This document shows, piece after piece, positions 17,119-24,969 of a DNA stretch of 64,000 nucleotides. The translations under genes and the position numbers were made by a program. Every line of letters starts with the position of its first letter. Within the stretch, counting starts at the first letter, position 1. The DNA lies in assembly GCF_023149135.1 (NCBI RefSeq), contig NZ_JAIWJX010000002.1:2232001-2296000 (forward strand), in the 5' to 3' direction. Source of the DNA: Fictibacillus marinisediminis (GTDB taxonomy: Bacteria; Bacillota; Bacilli; Bacillales; Fictibacillaceae). The notes under the pieces are model-generated. The model was not told the DNA's origin and did not search any database. It saw only the letters and a list, made by a program, of their open reading frames with translations.

Positions 17119-18537
17119 ATGAAGGCAAGAACATTTCGTACATGGCTAGCTCACCTTGAATCGACAGGGAGGCTGGTGGCCATCGATAAAAAAGTGAGTC
17201 TGGAGTATGAGATCGCTGCTGTCGCAAAGAAACTGGACGGCAAAAAAGCGGTATATTTTTCAAATATTGAGAACTATGGGATGCCTGTCGTTTCGGGGAT
17301 ATGTTCTACAAGAGATGACTTTGCTGAAGCATTGGAAACAGACCAATATGGAATCATTCCAAAATTCACTGAAGCGGTAGCTTCACCAAAAGCATGCAGA
17401 AAAGTGAGCAACCAAGATGCCCCGGTAAAGGAAAATATCATCACCGAGAACATCGATTTGCTTAAGACCTTTCCTATTCCCGTCCACCATGAGATGGATT
17501 CTGGAAATTACATTACCGCAGGCCTGTTCATTACCCGTGATCCTGTGACCCGAAAGCAAAATGTATCCATTCATCGCCTGCAGATTTCTGGAAAGGATAA
17601 ACTGGGAGTACTTTTGCTGCCGAGGCACACCTTTCATTTGTACAAACAGGCAGAGGAGGAAGGAAGGGCGCTCGAATGTGCCATAGTTATAGGAGTGGAT
17701 CCTGTGACACTTCTTGCTTCACAGGCGAGTACCCCATTCGGGATAGATGAGCTGGAAATCGCCAGTGCTCTGCGATCAGAACCACTTGAGACCGTTCGTT
17801 GTGAAACGGTGGACATTGATGTGCCTGCCTATGCGGAGATCGTTTTAGAAGGTAAAATCCTCCCTCATATTCGGGAGCCGGAAGGACCGTTTGGGGAGTT
17901 CCCTAAATATTACGGCCCGCGGAGTGACAAGGAAATTGTTCAGCTAACCGCCGTGTCACACCGAAAAGACCCGATCTTTTATACGATTATCCCGGCTGGA
18001 TACGAGCATCTTCTGCTCGGGGGCATTCCACGTGAGGCTAGCCTCATTCAAAGTGTCCGCCAGACTGTGCCTTCTGCCGTTGCGGTTCACATGAGTCCAG
18101 GCGGGACATGCCGTTATCATGCGGTCGTATCCATAAAAAAGCGAAACAAAGGTGAAGCTAAGAATGCCATCCTCGCTGCCTTCGCAAACAGTTTTGATAT
18201 AAAGCACGTGGTTGTCGTCGATGAAGAGGTAGATATATTTAACATGGAGGAAGTAGAATGGGCAATTGCTACGCGTTTCCAGGTGGACAAGGATTTAGTG
18301 GTAGTAGAGGGGGCGCAAGGCTCAAAACTCGATCCGTCCACAAATGACGGGTTCGGATCGAAAACGGGATTTGACTGTACAGTTCCACTTAACAGTGAAC
18401 CGATGCGTTATAAACGAATTTCCATTCCGGGATACGCAAATATGGACATCCAGGAGTACCTAAACGAAACATCATCAGGGGTAAACCCAGAGCATCTTGA
18501 GTATGGCAACAGGAGGAATGATTCCTTGATCAGCTGA
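17119..18537 (+). CDS. hmfF: UbiD-family decarboxylase (putative 2,5-furandicarboxylate decarboxylase)
   Basis: The 472-residue UbiD-type enzyme uses prenylated FMN. HIREPEGPFGEFPKYYG (about 250-266) carries family acidic residues. YEHLLLGGIPREASL places His297 and Arg305 eight residues apart. As I recall, the substrate-contacting residues of the Pelotomaculum furandicarboxylate decarboxylase HmfF are His296 and Arg304, so this protein aligns almost residue for residue there. With the hydroxylase, CoA ligase and hydratase genes upstream, conversion of 2,5-furandicarboxylate to 2-furoate is the best reading. No UbiX/HmfG flavin prenyltransferase is in the window, so the cofactor must be made elsewhere. 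Confidence 0.82.
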   Translation: MKARTFRTWLAHLESTGRLVAIDKKVSLEYEIAAVAKKLDGKKAVYFSNIENYGMPVVSGICSTRDDFAEALETDQYGIIPKFTEAVASPKACRKVSNQDAPVKENIITENIDLLKTFPIPVHHEMDSGNYITAGLFITRDPVTRKQNVSIHRLQISGKDKLGVLLLPRHTFHLYKQAEEEGRALECAIVIGVDPVTLLASQASTPFGIDELEIASALRSEPLETVRCETVDIDVPAYAEIVLEGKILPHIREPEGPFGEFPKYYGPRSDKEIVQLTAVSHRKDPIFYTIIPAGYEHLLLGGIPREASLIQSVRQTVPSAVAVHMSPGGTCRYHAVVSIKKRNKGEAKNAILAAFANSFDIKHVVVVDEEVDIFNMEEVEWAIATRFQVDKDLVVVEGAQGSKLDPSTNDGFGSKTGFDCTVPLNSEPMRYKRISIPGYANMDIQEYLNETSSGVNPEHLEYGNRRNDSLIS

Positions 18538-18595
18538 TCAATGACAGCTGGTCTTTTGTCTCTACCGTTACGTTTATAAGTCAACGGGAAGAGGA

Positions 18596-19056
18596 ATGCT
18601 AACTCCCAGCAGCATCATTTTATTAAAATTTTTATTTGTCTCCCTATACAGAAAAACACCTTGAAATTTCAACTTGTATCCAGCATCTCTCCAGTCAAAA
18701 ACATGGAGCGCTCCATCGAACGGGAACAGCCCTTGGAGACGATGATCAGTGCGGGCAATTCGATCGGAGCAACATTAACGTTTCCGTTATTAGAATCCAT
18801 TTTTTATCCGGGAAATCCTCTTTATGATGGAGCGGTCTTAATTCGAGGTGACCTTATTATTTCGGCAGCAAACGTACTTCCCTTATCCAAAATTCATTCA
18901 AGTTCAAAAAAACTGGGAACCCGTCATCGAGCAGCCATAGGATTGACCGAGATTAGTGATGCACTGGTACTCGTGGTATATGAAGAAACGGGCAGAGTTT
19001 CGTTCTCTGTGGATGGAAAGCTGTATCCGATAAACATGTCCGGTTCAATCGTTTAA
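18596..19056 (+). pseudogene. cdaS: Diadenylate cyclase CdaS-like, frameshifted
   Basis: From 18661 the frame carries the core of a DAC domain that makes cyclic di-AMP. It has IEREQPLETM, NPLYDGAVLIRGD (DGA motif), AANVLPLS and GTRHRAAIGLTE (RHR motif), then SDALVLVVYEETG. The preceding piece is in another frame (from about 18636): SPYTEKHLEISTCIQHLS then KHGAL, which is the CdaS-type linker helix and first strand. The expected GALIVIERE is broken by a deletion of about five bases near 18713, and the frame before 18636 closes at a TAA (18624). CdaS is the sporulation-specific cyclase of Bacillus. The ATG at 18596 may be the old start. Confidence 0.78.
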
Positions 19057-19075
19057 AGTATAGGCAGTGCATCAA

Positions 19076-19101
19076 AAGCAGACCATCCGTCTGCTTTTTT
19101 A
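19076..19101 (+). terminator. Terminator after cdaS remnant
   Basis: Stem AAGCAGAC / GTCTGCTT with an ATCC-type loop and a run of six T. Confidence 0.85.
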
Positions 19102-19199
19102 TTTGGGTCTTTCTGTCGGTTTTTTCTTTTGACGATAACGAATCCCATTTCTGGAGTATAATTGACTTGAGACCATAACAAGTACTGGGGAGTGATTGG

Positions 19200-19791
19200 A
19201 TGGTTTTAGATTTAATTGGAGAGCCGGGAATGGAACCTGTAGTTGGAATGCTCTACTCAATGGTAGACGGAAATTACAAACGGTTAAAAACAATTGTTGC
19301 AGGTATGTCACAAGAGGAATTAATTAGATTATAAAGGTCCAAACCAAAAATATAACAGTACCGCGCAGTTAGTAAGGCACTTAGCATACGTGGACCTCAA
19401 ATGGATATTTAGAATCAAGGGTGAGGCGGTGCCGAGGGAACTTGAAGAGAAATTTGGGCCTAGTTTTGATAAAAACGACCAATTGCCGCAGCTGAAAGGG
19501 ATTTCTCTGGATGTGCTCATGACTGATTATGATCATGTTGTACAGATGATTAAATCAATGTGTTATCAGTTAACAGACAAACAGTTACATCAAACCGTTG
19601 AATATGAAAATGGCTACAAAGCCACATTCCAATGGGGTATTTGGCATATCGCAGACCATAACAGATATCATCAGGCACATATTAATCAACTGCGTAAATG
19701 GTTTAGCCAAAAATCAGAGACAAGAGAGGATCAACATCATGAAAAAAGGGATTTTACTATTGGTGGCGGCAACCTTTCTTTGGGCAGGTAA
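19200..19791 (+). pseudogene. DinB-family protein, frameshifted
   Basis: ATG 19200 opens a frame encoding MVLDLIGEPGMEPVVGMLYS and ends at TAA 19332 after SQEELIRL. The continuation is one frame over: DYKGPNQKYNSTAQLVRHLAYVDLKW, then LKGISLDVL, and WHIADHNRYHQAHINQLRKW. This is the metal-binding histidine pattern of DinB/YfiT-like four-helix proteins, which include bacillithiol-dependent enzymes. One extra base in the run around 19318-19328 explains the break. The last 53 bases overlap the start of the EamA permease gene, so the original stop was probably near 19740. Confidence 0.75.
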
Positions 19792-20596
19792 TTACATATG
19801 CGGCCGGTATTTAGCACCGGCCTTGCCAGCAACTTTATTAAACACTATCCGTTGGGCTATTTCAACGGGGCTCCTGTGGGGATTACTGATGCTTAACAAA
19901 AAACCATTCCCGATCATTTCTAAGTGGAGAGAATTTGTAATACAAGGGTTTCTTGGCATATTCGCCTTTTCTACATTAAACTATTTAGGTCTTAAATCGA
20001 TTAGCGCATCACAAGCAGGGATGATATCAGCAGGTATACCCATTACCATCTTATTATTCACTCCTTTTTTTCTTGAAGAAAAGATCAAAACAAAAGCATG
20101 GATTGGTGCAGCAATCTCAATCTTTGGCGTGATTCTCTTGGTTGAGGGAAGACAAGCAAACTCTTCTCAAGGTTCAATTGTTGGACAAATTGAAATTCTC
20201 TTATCATGCTTGGCTTGGGGAATGTATACAGTACTTGGTAAGAAATATGGCAAAAAGATAGATCCCCTTACCATGACCGCTGGAGCCGGTTTCTATGGGA
20301 CGATTTTTAGTGCGATAAGCTGTATTGGAACGGTACATCCAAATATGATACATATGACGAGAAATGCATGGATTTGTATTTTCTATGTGAGTACATTTGC
20401 TTCAGTTATTGCGTATTTTTCGTGGAATACCGGAGTGAAAATTGTAGGAGCAGGGCGTGCAGCTCCATATATTAACCTTCTCCCAGTTTGGACTGTTTTG
20501 TTAGGCGTTCTATTGTTGCAAGAACATATATCTGGAATCACCCTTTTAGGCGGAATAGTTACAATTCTTGGAGCTGTGCTAGCAAGTTTAAAATAG
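19739..20596 (+). CDS. EamA/DMT-family permease
   Basis: The 285-residue protein has ten predicted membrane segments in two EamA repeats (about 5-135 and 150-283). It starts MKKGILLLVAATFLWAGNY. ATG 19739 follows AGAGAGGATCAACATC and gives the typical N-terminus; the longer open frame from 19598 is the DinB sequence read in another frame. These drug/metabolite transporter proteins export amino acids or metabolites, but the substrate is not visible here. Confidence 0.85.
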   Translation: MKKGILLLVAATFLWAGNYICGRYLAPALPATLLNTIRWAISTGLLWGLLMLNKKPFPIISKWREFVIQGFLGIFAFSTLNYLGLKSISASQAGMISAGIPITILLFTPFFLEEKIKTKAWIGAAISIFGVILLVEGRQANSSQGSIVGQIEILLSCLAWGMYTVLGKKYGKKIDPLTMTAGAGFYGTIFSAISCIGTVHPNMIHMTRNAWICIFYVSTFASVIAYFSWNTGVKIVGAGRAAPYINLLPVWTVLLGVLLLQEHISGITLLGGIVTILGAVLASLK

Positions 20597-20611
20597 TATA
20601 AAAATACCCGG

Positions 20612-20671
20612 AAGAGGACGACCAGGAGTGGTGGGACGACAGCCATCATTTTTGATCGTCCTCTTTGTGTT
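20612..20671 (+). terminator. Terminator after EamA gene
   Basis: Long hairpin with arms AAGAGGACGA and TCGTCCTCTT, about 34-base loop, then TTGTGTTT. The large loop makes it a moderate call. Confidence 0.6.
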
Positions 20672-20740
20672 TAATCATATTAACAATGCAAAGTAACAAA
20701 CTCAATAATTTGAAAGTATTATCTTAGTGAGTTAATTAGC

Positions 20741-21016
20741 ATGATAGTTCTGATCTTTTTTTTATTCTCGTTCGGTTACAACTACTCTCATGGCAATAAG
20801 ATAATTTTGTTAGTACTTTTTCTAATAGGATTTGTGGGTTGGGCTATGAATAAGGCGATTGGAAAGATGCTTGGATCAAGAAATATTAAAATTCATCCGT
20901 TGTTTTTATCCGTCGTTGGATTTATTACCTTTATGGCAGGTCTTCAATGCTCCTCATCAACAAGGAGAATCATGCATGACATTTATCATACTTTGGACAT
21001 GACACGTATGTCTTAA
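20741..21016 (+). CDS. Small hydrophobic protein, unknown
   Basis: A 91-residue frame with three probable membrane helices: IVLIFFLFSFGYNY, IILLVLFLIGFVGWAM and PLFLSVVGFITFMAGL. The C-terminus is polar with histidines (MHDIYHTLDM). There is no clear Shine-Dalgarno sequence before the ATG and I do not recognise a family. It lies 56 bases upstream of des, in the same direction, so it may share or contain the des promoter. Coding status is moderate because length, hydrophobic periodicity and start codon are the only evidence. Confidence 0.45.
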   Translation: MIVLIFFLFSFGYNYSHGNKIILLVLFLIGFVGWAMNKAIGKMLGSRNIKIHPLFLSVVGFITFMAGLQCSSSTRRIMHDIYHTLDMTRMS

Positions 21017-21072
21017 AAGACCAGACTCCCATCTTTATACTTGAGTTGAACCAATGGGAGGGAAACATACTA

Positions 21073-22122
21073 ATGACGAAACAAAAAAATGTTAACTTAC
21101 GAAAACAAGTAGCCCCATATGAAAAACCGAATACGAAAAATAGTGTAGCACAGCTCATTAATACGCTTGTTCCATTTTTTCTATTGTGGTACCTGGCTTA
21201 CGAAAGCCTGTCCATTTCCTATTTCATCACTTTGCCATTAACGATTATTGGAGCGGGATTTTTGACGCGGATCTTTATTATTTTTCATGATTGCTGCCAC
21301 CATTCATTCTTTAGAAATCGAAAAGCCAATAAAATAGTGGGAACGATTACAGGAATTCTTACATTATTCCCGTATCACCAATGGCAGCATGAACATAACA
21401 TCCATCACGCTACAAGCAGTAACTTAAATAAACGCGGTACAGGTGACATTTGGATCCTGACGGTAGATGAGTATTTAGCTGCATCTTTTTGGAGCCGCAT
21501 CGCTTATCGATTGTACCGCAATCCGATCGTGATGTTTGGTCTTGGCCCGATATATGTGTTTCTGATTACGAACCGCTTTAATCGAAAAGGAGCAAGATCG
21601 AAAGAACGCATGAATTTATATATTACGAACCTTGCTATAGCTGCATTGGCCGCATTGCTTTGCTGGACCATCGGCTGGGAAGCATTCTTGCTTGTTCAAG
21701 GTCCTATTTTCTTCGTATCCGGAGTTGCAGGCATTTGGCTGTTCTATGTACAGCATCAGTTTGAGGACTCTTATTTTGAAAAAGACGAAGATTGGGATTA
21801 CGTGAAAGCCGCTATGGATGGGAGCTCATACTACAAGCTTCCGAAAGTCCTGCAATGGCTGACAGGCAATATTGGATTTCATCATATTCATCATTTAAGC
21901 CCAAGGGTGCCAAATTATCACTTGGAAGATGTTCATAGTATTGATTCAACTTTCCAAAATGTACAAACGATCACGCTTGCTTCAAGTCTTCGTTCCTTGG
22001 GATTCCGTCTTTGGGATGAGGAGAGCAGAACGTTTGTCAGCTTTAAATACATTAAAAAGATAAAAGCAAAAAAGGATAATACGAGAGCGGCCCATTTAAA
22101 ATCAAGCTTGAGCGGCCGATAA
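21073..22122 (+). CDS. des: Acyl-lipid fatty acid desaturase (delta-5 type)
   Basis: The 349-residue integral membrane di-iron desaturase has three histidine boxes: HDCCHH (72-77), HEHNIHH (106-112) and HHIHH near 283. It introduces a cis double bond into phospholipid acyl chains to keep the membrane fluid in the cold. ATG 21073 has GGGAGGG ten bases upstream; the in-frame ATG 21046 has no binding site. desK and desR follow, exactly as in the Bacillus subtilis cold-shock desaturase system, so expression should depend on phosphorylated DesR. Confidence 0.93.
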   Translation: MTKQKNVNLRKQVAPYEKPNTKNSVAQLINTLVPFFLLWYLAYESLSISYFITLPLTIIGAGFLTRIFIIFHDCCHHSFFRNRKANKIVGTITGILTLFPYHQWQHEHNIHHATSSNLNKRGTGDIWILTVDEYLAASFWSRIAYRLYRNPIVMFGLGPIYVFLITNRFNRKGARSKERMNLYITNLAIAALAALLCWTIGWEAFLLVQGPIFFVSGVAGIWLFYVQHQFEDSYFEKDEDWDYVKAAMDGSSYYKLPKVLQWLTGNIGFHHIHHLSPRVPNYHLEDVHSIDSTFQNVQTITLASSLRSLGFRLWDEESRTFVSFKYIKKIKAKKDNTRAAHLKSSLSGR

Positions 22123-22129
22123 CAAATAA

Positions 22130-22172
22130 AGTCCTGAAAGCAGGTGTAAAACCCTTGTTTTCAGGACTCTAT
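22130..22172 (+). terminator. Hairpin between des and desK
   Basis: Arms AGTCCTGAAA and TTTTCAGGACT separated by about 19 bases, followed by CTATTCTG. The tail is weak, so it may only partly stop transcription and set the ratio between des and desKR. Confidence 0.65.
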
Positions 22173-22238
22173 TCTGTCTTCAAAAGTAATTGTGATAAGA
22201 TAGCGATAGGCATTCAACACCGCAAAAGAGGGTTCAAT

Positions 22239-23366
22239 ATGAAAAAGATCTATAAGCTGTTTCAAATAAATACCGGGATTTCTCCGTATGTGTGGAGCGT
22301 TTTTAGTATTTTGCCGTTTTATTTTATTTTTCAATCTTCATCCACGAAACAAATTGTCGTGGGTATTTTGCTGACCATTTTATTCTTTATCACCTATCGT
22401 TTTGCCTTCATATCAAAAGGGTGGCCTGTTTACGTATGGGCTAGCATTCTAATTGCTATATCGATTACCATGACAAGCCTTTTTAACTATGTTTATTTTG
22501 CATTTTTTCTTGCTTATTTTATTGGTAATATAAAAGAACGTATTCCTTTTATTTCCTTATATATTATTCATCTCGTCAGCACGACTGTCTCTTTTAACTT
22601 CAACATCGTTTTTCAAGATGAGCAGTTCTTAAAACAATTGCCTTTTATCATCATCATTTGGATCAGTATCATCCTTATGCCTTTCAGTTTATATAATCGA
22701 AAAAAGCGTGAGCAGCTGGAAGAACAATTGCAAGACGCGAATTCTGTTCTAGTAAAACAGCAGGAACGCCAGCGGATTGCCCGTGATCTTCACGATACTT
22801 TAGGACAAAAACTTTCACTGATCGGGTTGAAAAGTGATTTGGCCAGAAAGCTAATTGACAAAGACCCCGAGCAGGCTCGTTCTCAGTTGAACGACGTACA
22901 GCAGACCGCTAGAACAGCACTGAACGAGGTCCGGAAAATGGTGTCTCAAATGCGGGGGATTCGATTAGAAGAGGAACTCATCAACGTGAAACAAATACTT
23001 AAAGCGGCGCAAATTGAATATGTAGGTGAACAAGAATTAAACCTCACGAATGTTTCCCTGCTGATCGAAAATATTTTGAGCATGTGTCTGAAAGAAGCGG
23101 TAACCAATGTCGTAAAGCACAGCGGCGCGACAACCTGTCATATCTCCATCAAACAATCGTTAAATGAAATTATGATTTCCATACGGGATAACGGAGCAGG
23201 AATAAGAGTAGATGAAGATATGACAAAAGGCCACGGACTACTAGGAATAAAAGAACGGCTTGAATTTGTCAACGGTCATCTGGAGATCTTTTCAGAGGAG
23301 GGGACGACGTTAATCATACAAGTACCGAATGTAATAAAATCGCCGGAAAAGGAGGGAGACAAATGA
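22239..23366 (+). CDS. desK: Cold-sensing histidine kinase DesK
   Basis: The 375-residue protein has an N-terminal sensor of four to five membrane helices (about 15-150), a HisKA_3 domain with His185 in ARDLHDTLGQKLS, and an ATPase domain with NVVKHSGAT, DNGAGI and GHGLLGIKERL. ATG 22239 follows AAAGAGGG; the open frame before it has only a TTG. DesK senses membrane thickness or fluidity and acts as kinase when cold and as phosphatase when warm. It overlaps desR by four bases. Confidence 0.92.
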   Translation: MKKIYKLFQINTGISPYVWSVFSILPFYFIFQSSSTKQIVVGILLTILFFITYRFAFISKGWPVYVWASILIAISITMTSLFNYVYFAFFLAYFIGNIKERIPFISLYIIHLVSTTVSFNFNIVFQDEQFLKQLPFIIIIWISIILMPFSLYNRKKREQLEEQLQDANSVLVKQQERQRIARDLHDTLGQKLSLIGLKSDLARKLIDKDPEQARSQLNDVQQTARTALNEVRKMVSQMRGIRLEEELINVKQILKAAQIEYVGEQELNLTNVSLLIENILSMCLKEAVTNVVKHSGATTCHISIKQSLNEIMISIRDNGAGIRVDEDMTKGHGLLGIKERLEFVNGHLEIFSEEGTTLIIQVPNVIKSPEKEGDK

Positions 23367-23962
23367 TTCGGATCGTTATTGCGGAAGACCAGCAAATGAT
23401 GTTGGGGGCACTGGGTTTGCTGCTTAATTTGGAAGAGGATATGGAAGTGGTCGGAAAGGCAAGCGACGGAGAAAAAGCGATTTCGCTTGTTCATCAGCAT
23501 CAGCCTGACATATGTATCATGGATATTGAAATGCCAGTAAAAACGGGACTTGAAGCAGCGGAAGAACTGAAAGGATCAGGCTGCAAAGTAATGATTTTAA
23601 CGACATTCGCTCGTACAGGATATTTCCAGCGGGCATTTAAGGCGGGGGTCAGAGGGTATTTGTTGAAGGACAGTCCGAGCGAAGAATTGGCAAGTTCCAT
23701 CCGCAGTGTGATGGCAGGCAGGCGAATCTATGCCCCGGAACTCGTGGACGATGCATACAGTGAGGAGAACCCTCTAACTGACCGGGAAAAAGAAGTTTTA
23801 TCCCTAGTGGCTGATGGTAAAAACACAAAAGAAATCGCCGATCAGCTTTCCATCAAAGCTGGAACGGTACGAAACTATATTTCAACGATATTAGAAAAAC
23901 TTGAAGTCACCAATCGGATTGAAGCCATTACCAGATTCCAGGAAAAAGGCTGGTTTAAATAA
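23363..23962 (+). CDS. desR: Response regulator DesR
   Basis: The 199-residue NarL/LuxR-type regulator has acidic residues in IAEDQQ, phosphoacceptor Asp54 in CIMDIEMP, the lysine in YLLKDSP, and a LuxR helix-turn-helix (about 135-195; LTDREKEVLSLVADG, IAGTVRNYIS-like segment). In B. subtilis phosphorylated DesR dimers activate the des promoter. Position, size and Asp54 match that protein. Confidence 0.92.
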   Translation: MIRIVIAEDQQMMLGALGLLLNLEEDMEVVGKASDGEKAISLVHQHQPDICIMDIEMPVKTGLEAAEELKGSGCKVMILTTFARTGYFQRAFKAGVRGYLLKDSPSEELASSIRSVMAGRRIYAPELVDDAYSEENPLTDREKEVLSLVADGKNTKEIADQLSIKAGTVRNYISTILEKLEVTNRIEAITRFQEKGWFK

Positions 23963-24274
23963 GTTTCCCGCACGTTATTGCTTTGTCCGTGACCAGTGTA
24001 ATTATCATTGGTCAAGTACTTAAGGAGATGAATCAATGAATTCTTCTTCAATTAGCGGTTTATAATATAATTTAACGGTCTCTGGGACTGATAGTTACAC
24101 TACAAGTGTGTAAAAGTCAGCTCAGCGGCCTTTTTGTGTTTCTAGAAGCCTATTCAAATAATCGAATAGCAGTCTTCCAAATAAAAAACTGGAAGAGCAG
24201 CTTATTTTGAATATTATCCTGAATAACCAAATAGTGATATTAGGAACTGCTGTGCAGGAGGATGAAGATGGGAG
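23963..24274 (+). other. Gap between desR and RDD gene with hairpins and a nine-codon ORF
   Basis: The 312-base gap holds an imperfect inverted repeat GACCAGTG / CATTGGTC (about 23990-24013). It also holds a tiny ORF MNSSSISGL with a good AAGGAGATGAATCA site (ATG 24036-24038 region), a hairpin around 24087-24120 followed by GGCCTTTTTG that may be a terminator, and CTTCCA / TGGAAG arms near 24174-24197. No tRNA or known riboswitch could be recognised. Confidence 0.35.
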
Positions 24275-24829
24275 TTGAAAACAGTGGAGCACCAACATAA
24301 AAATCTAAAAAACGCATCGCTCGGAACACGTATAATCGCTTTTTTGTGGGACTATGTTATCGTTTCGTGTTATCTCTCCTTGCTGTTCGGAGTATCCTTT
24401 ATTGCACGACCGATGCTATTACCGTTGTTCAGGGAAAGCTCTTTATCTGCGGAAATTACCGGATTTCTATTAATTACACTGCCAGTATATCTTTATTTTT
24501 CCGTAAGTGAGGGATCGAAATTTCATGCGACATGGGGAAAACGAAAAATGGGGATTATGGTAGTGGGCGTACGAGGCCAACCCATCGGACTTGGGCACTC
24601 GCTTTTCCGTTCCGCGCTAAAATTTGTCCCTTGGGAGCTTTCCCATTTTACCATTTGGCATATTGCCATTCCTTCTGAGTTCCCCGATTATTTGATTTAT
24701 ATATTATTAATAACTGTCTATGGACTTGTATTGATTTACTTGATAAGTCCCTTGAAAAGCAAAAATAAACAAACTGTTTATGACTCTATCGCGGGGACAG
24801 TTGTTAGGTACAAGTACGAGAACTATTGA
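24275..24829 (+). CDS. RDD family membrane protein
   Basis: The 184-residue protein has the RDD pattern: an arginine in SLGTRIIAFLWDYVI near the first membrane helix, aspartate in the same helix, and TWGKRKMGIMVV. Four hydrophobic segments are visible. RDD proteins are poorly understood and some have been linked to ion or solute transport. TTG 24275 lies 12 bases after GCAGGAGGATG; a short overlapping ORF from ATG 24268 is in another frame. The next gene encodes a sensor kinase. Confidence 0.78.
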   Translation: MKTVEHQHKNLKNASLGTRIIAFLWDYVIVSCYLSLLFGVSFIARPMLLPLFRESSLSAEITGFLLITLPVYLYFSVSEGSKFHATWGKRKMGIMVVGVRGQPIGLGHSLFRSALKFVPWELSHFTIWHIAIPSEFPDYLIYILLITVYGLVLIYLISPLKSKNKQTVYDSIAGTVVRYKYENY

Positions 24830-24969
24830 TTTACAGGAGATTTTCTAACCCAAACCGTATTTTATTCAGGTGATATACATTTATTTCATTCGAGTTTAGA
24901 AAAATTTTAGATTTGAAGGATATACTTAATTGAACATTTTTAATCATTAGGGAACAGGAAGGAAGTATT

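Noticed and set aside
24087..24140. Riboswitch between desR and the RDD gene
   Set aside because: Only short imperfect arms are visible and no known aptamer core could be recognised, so it is described as hairpins.
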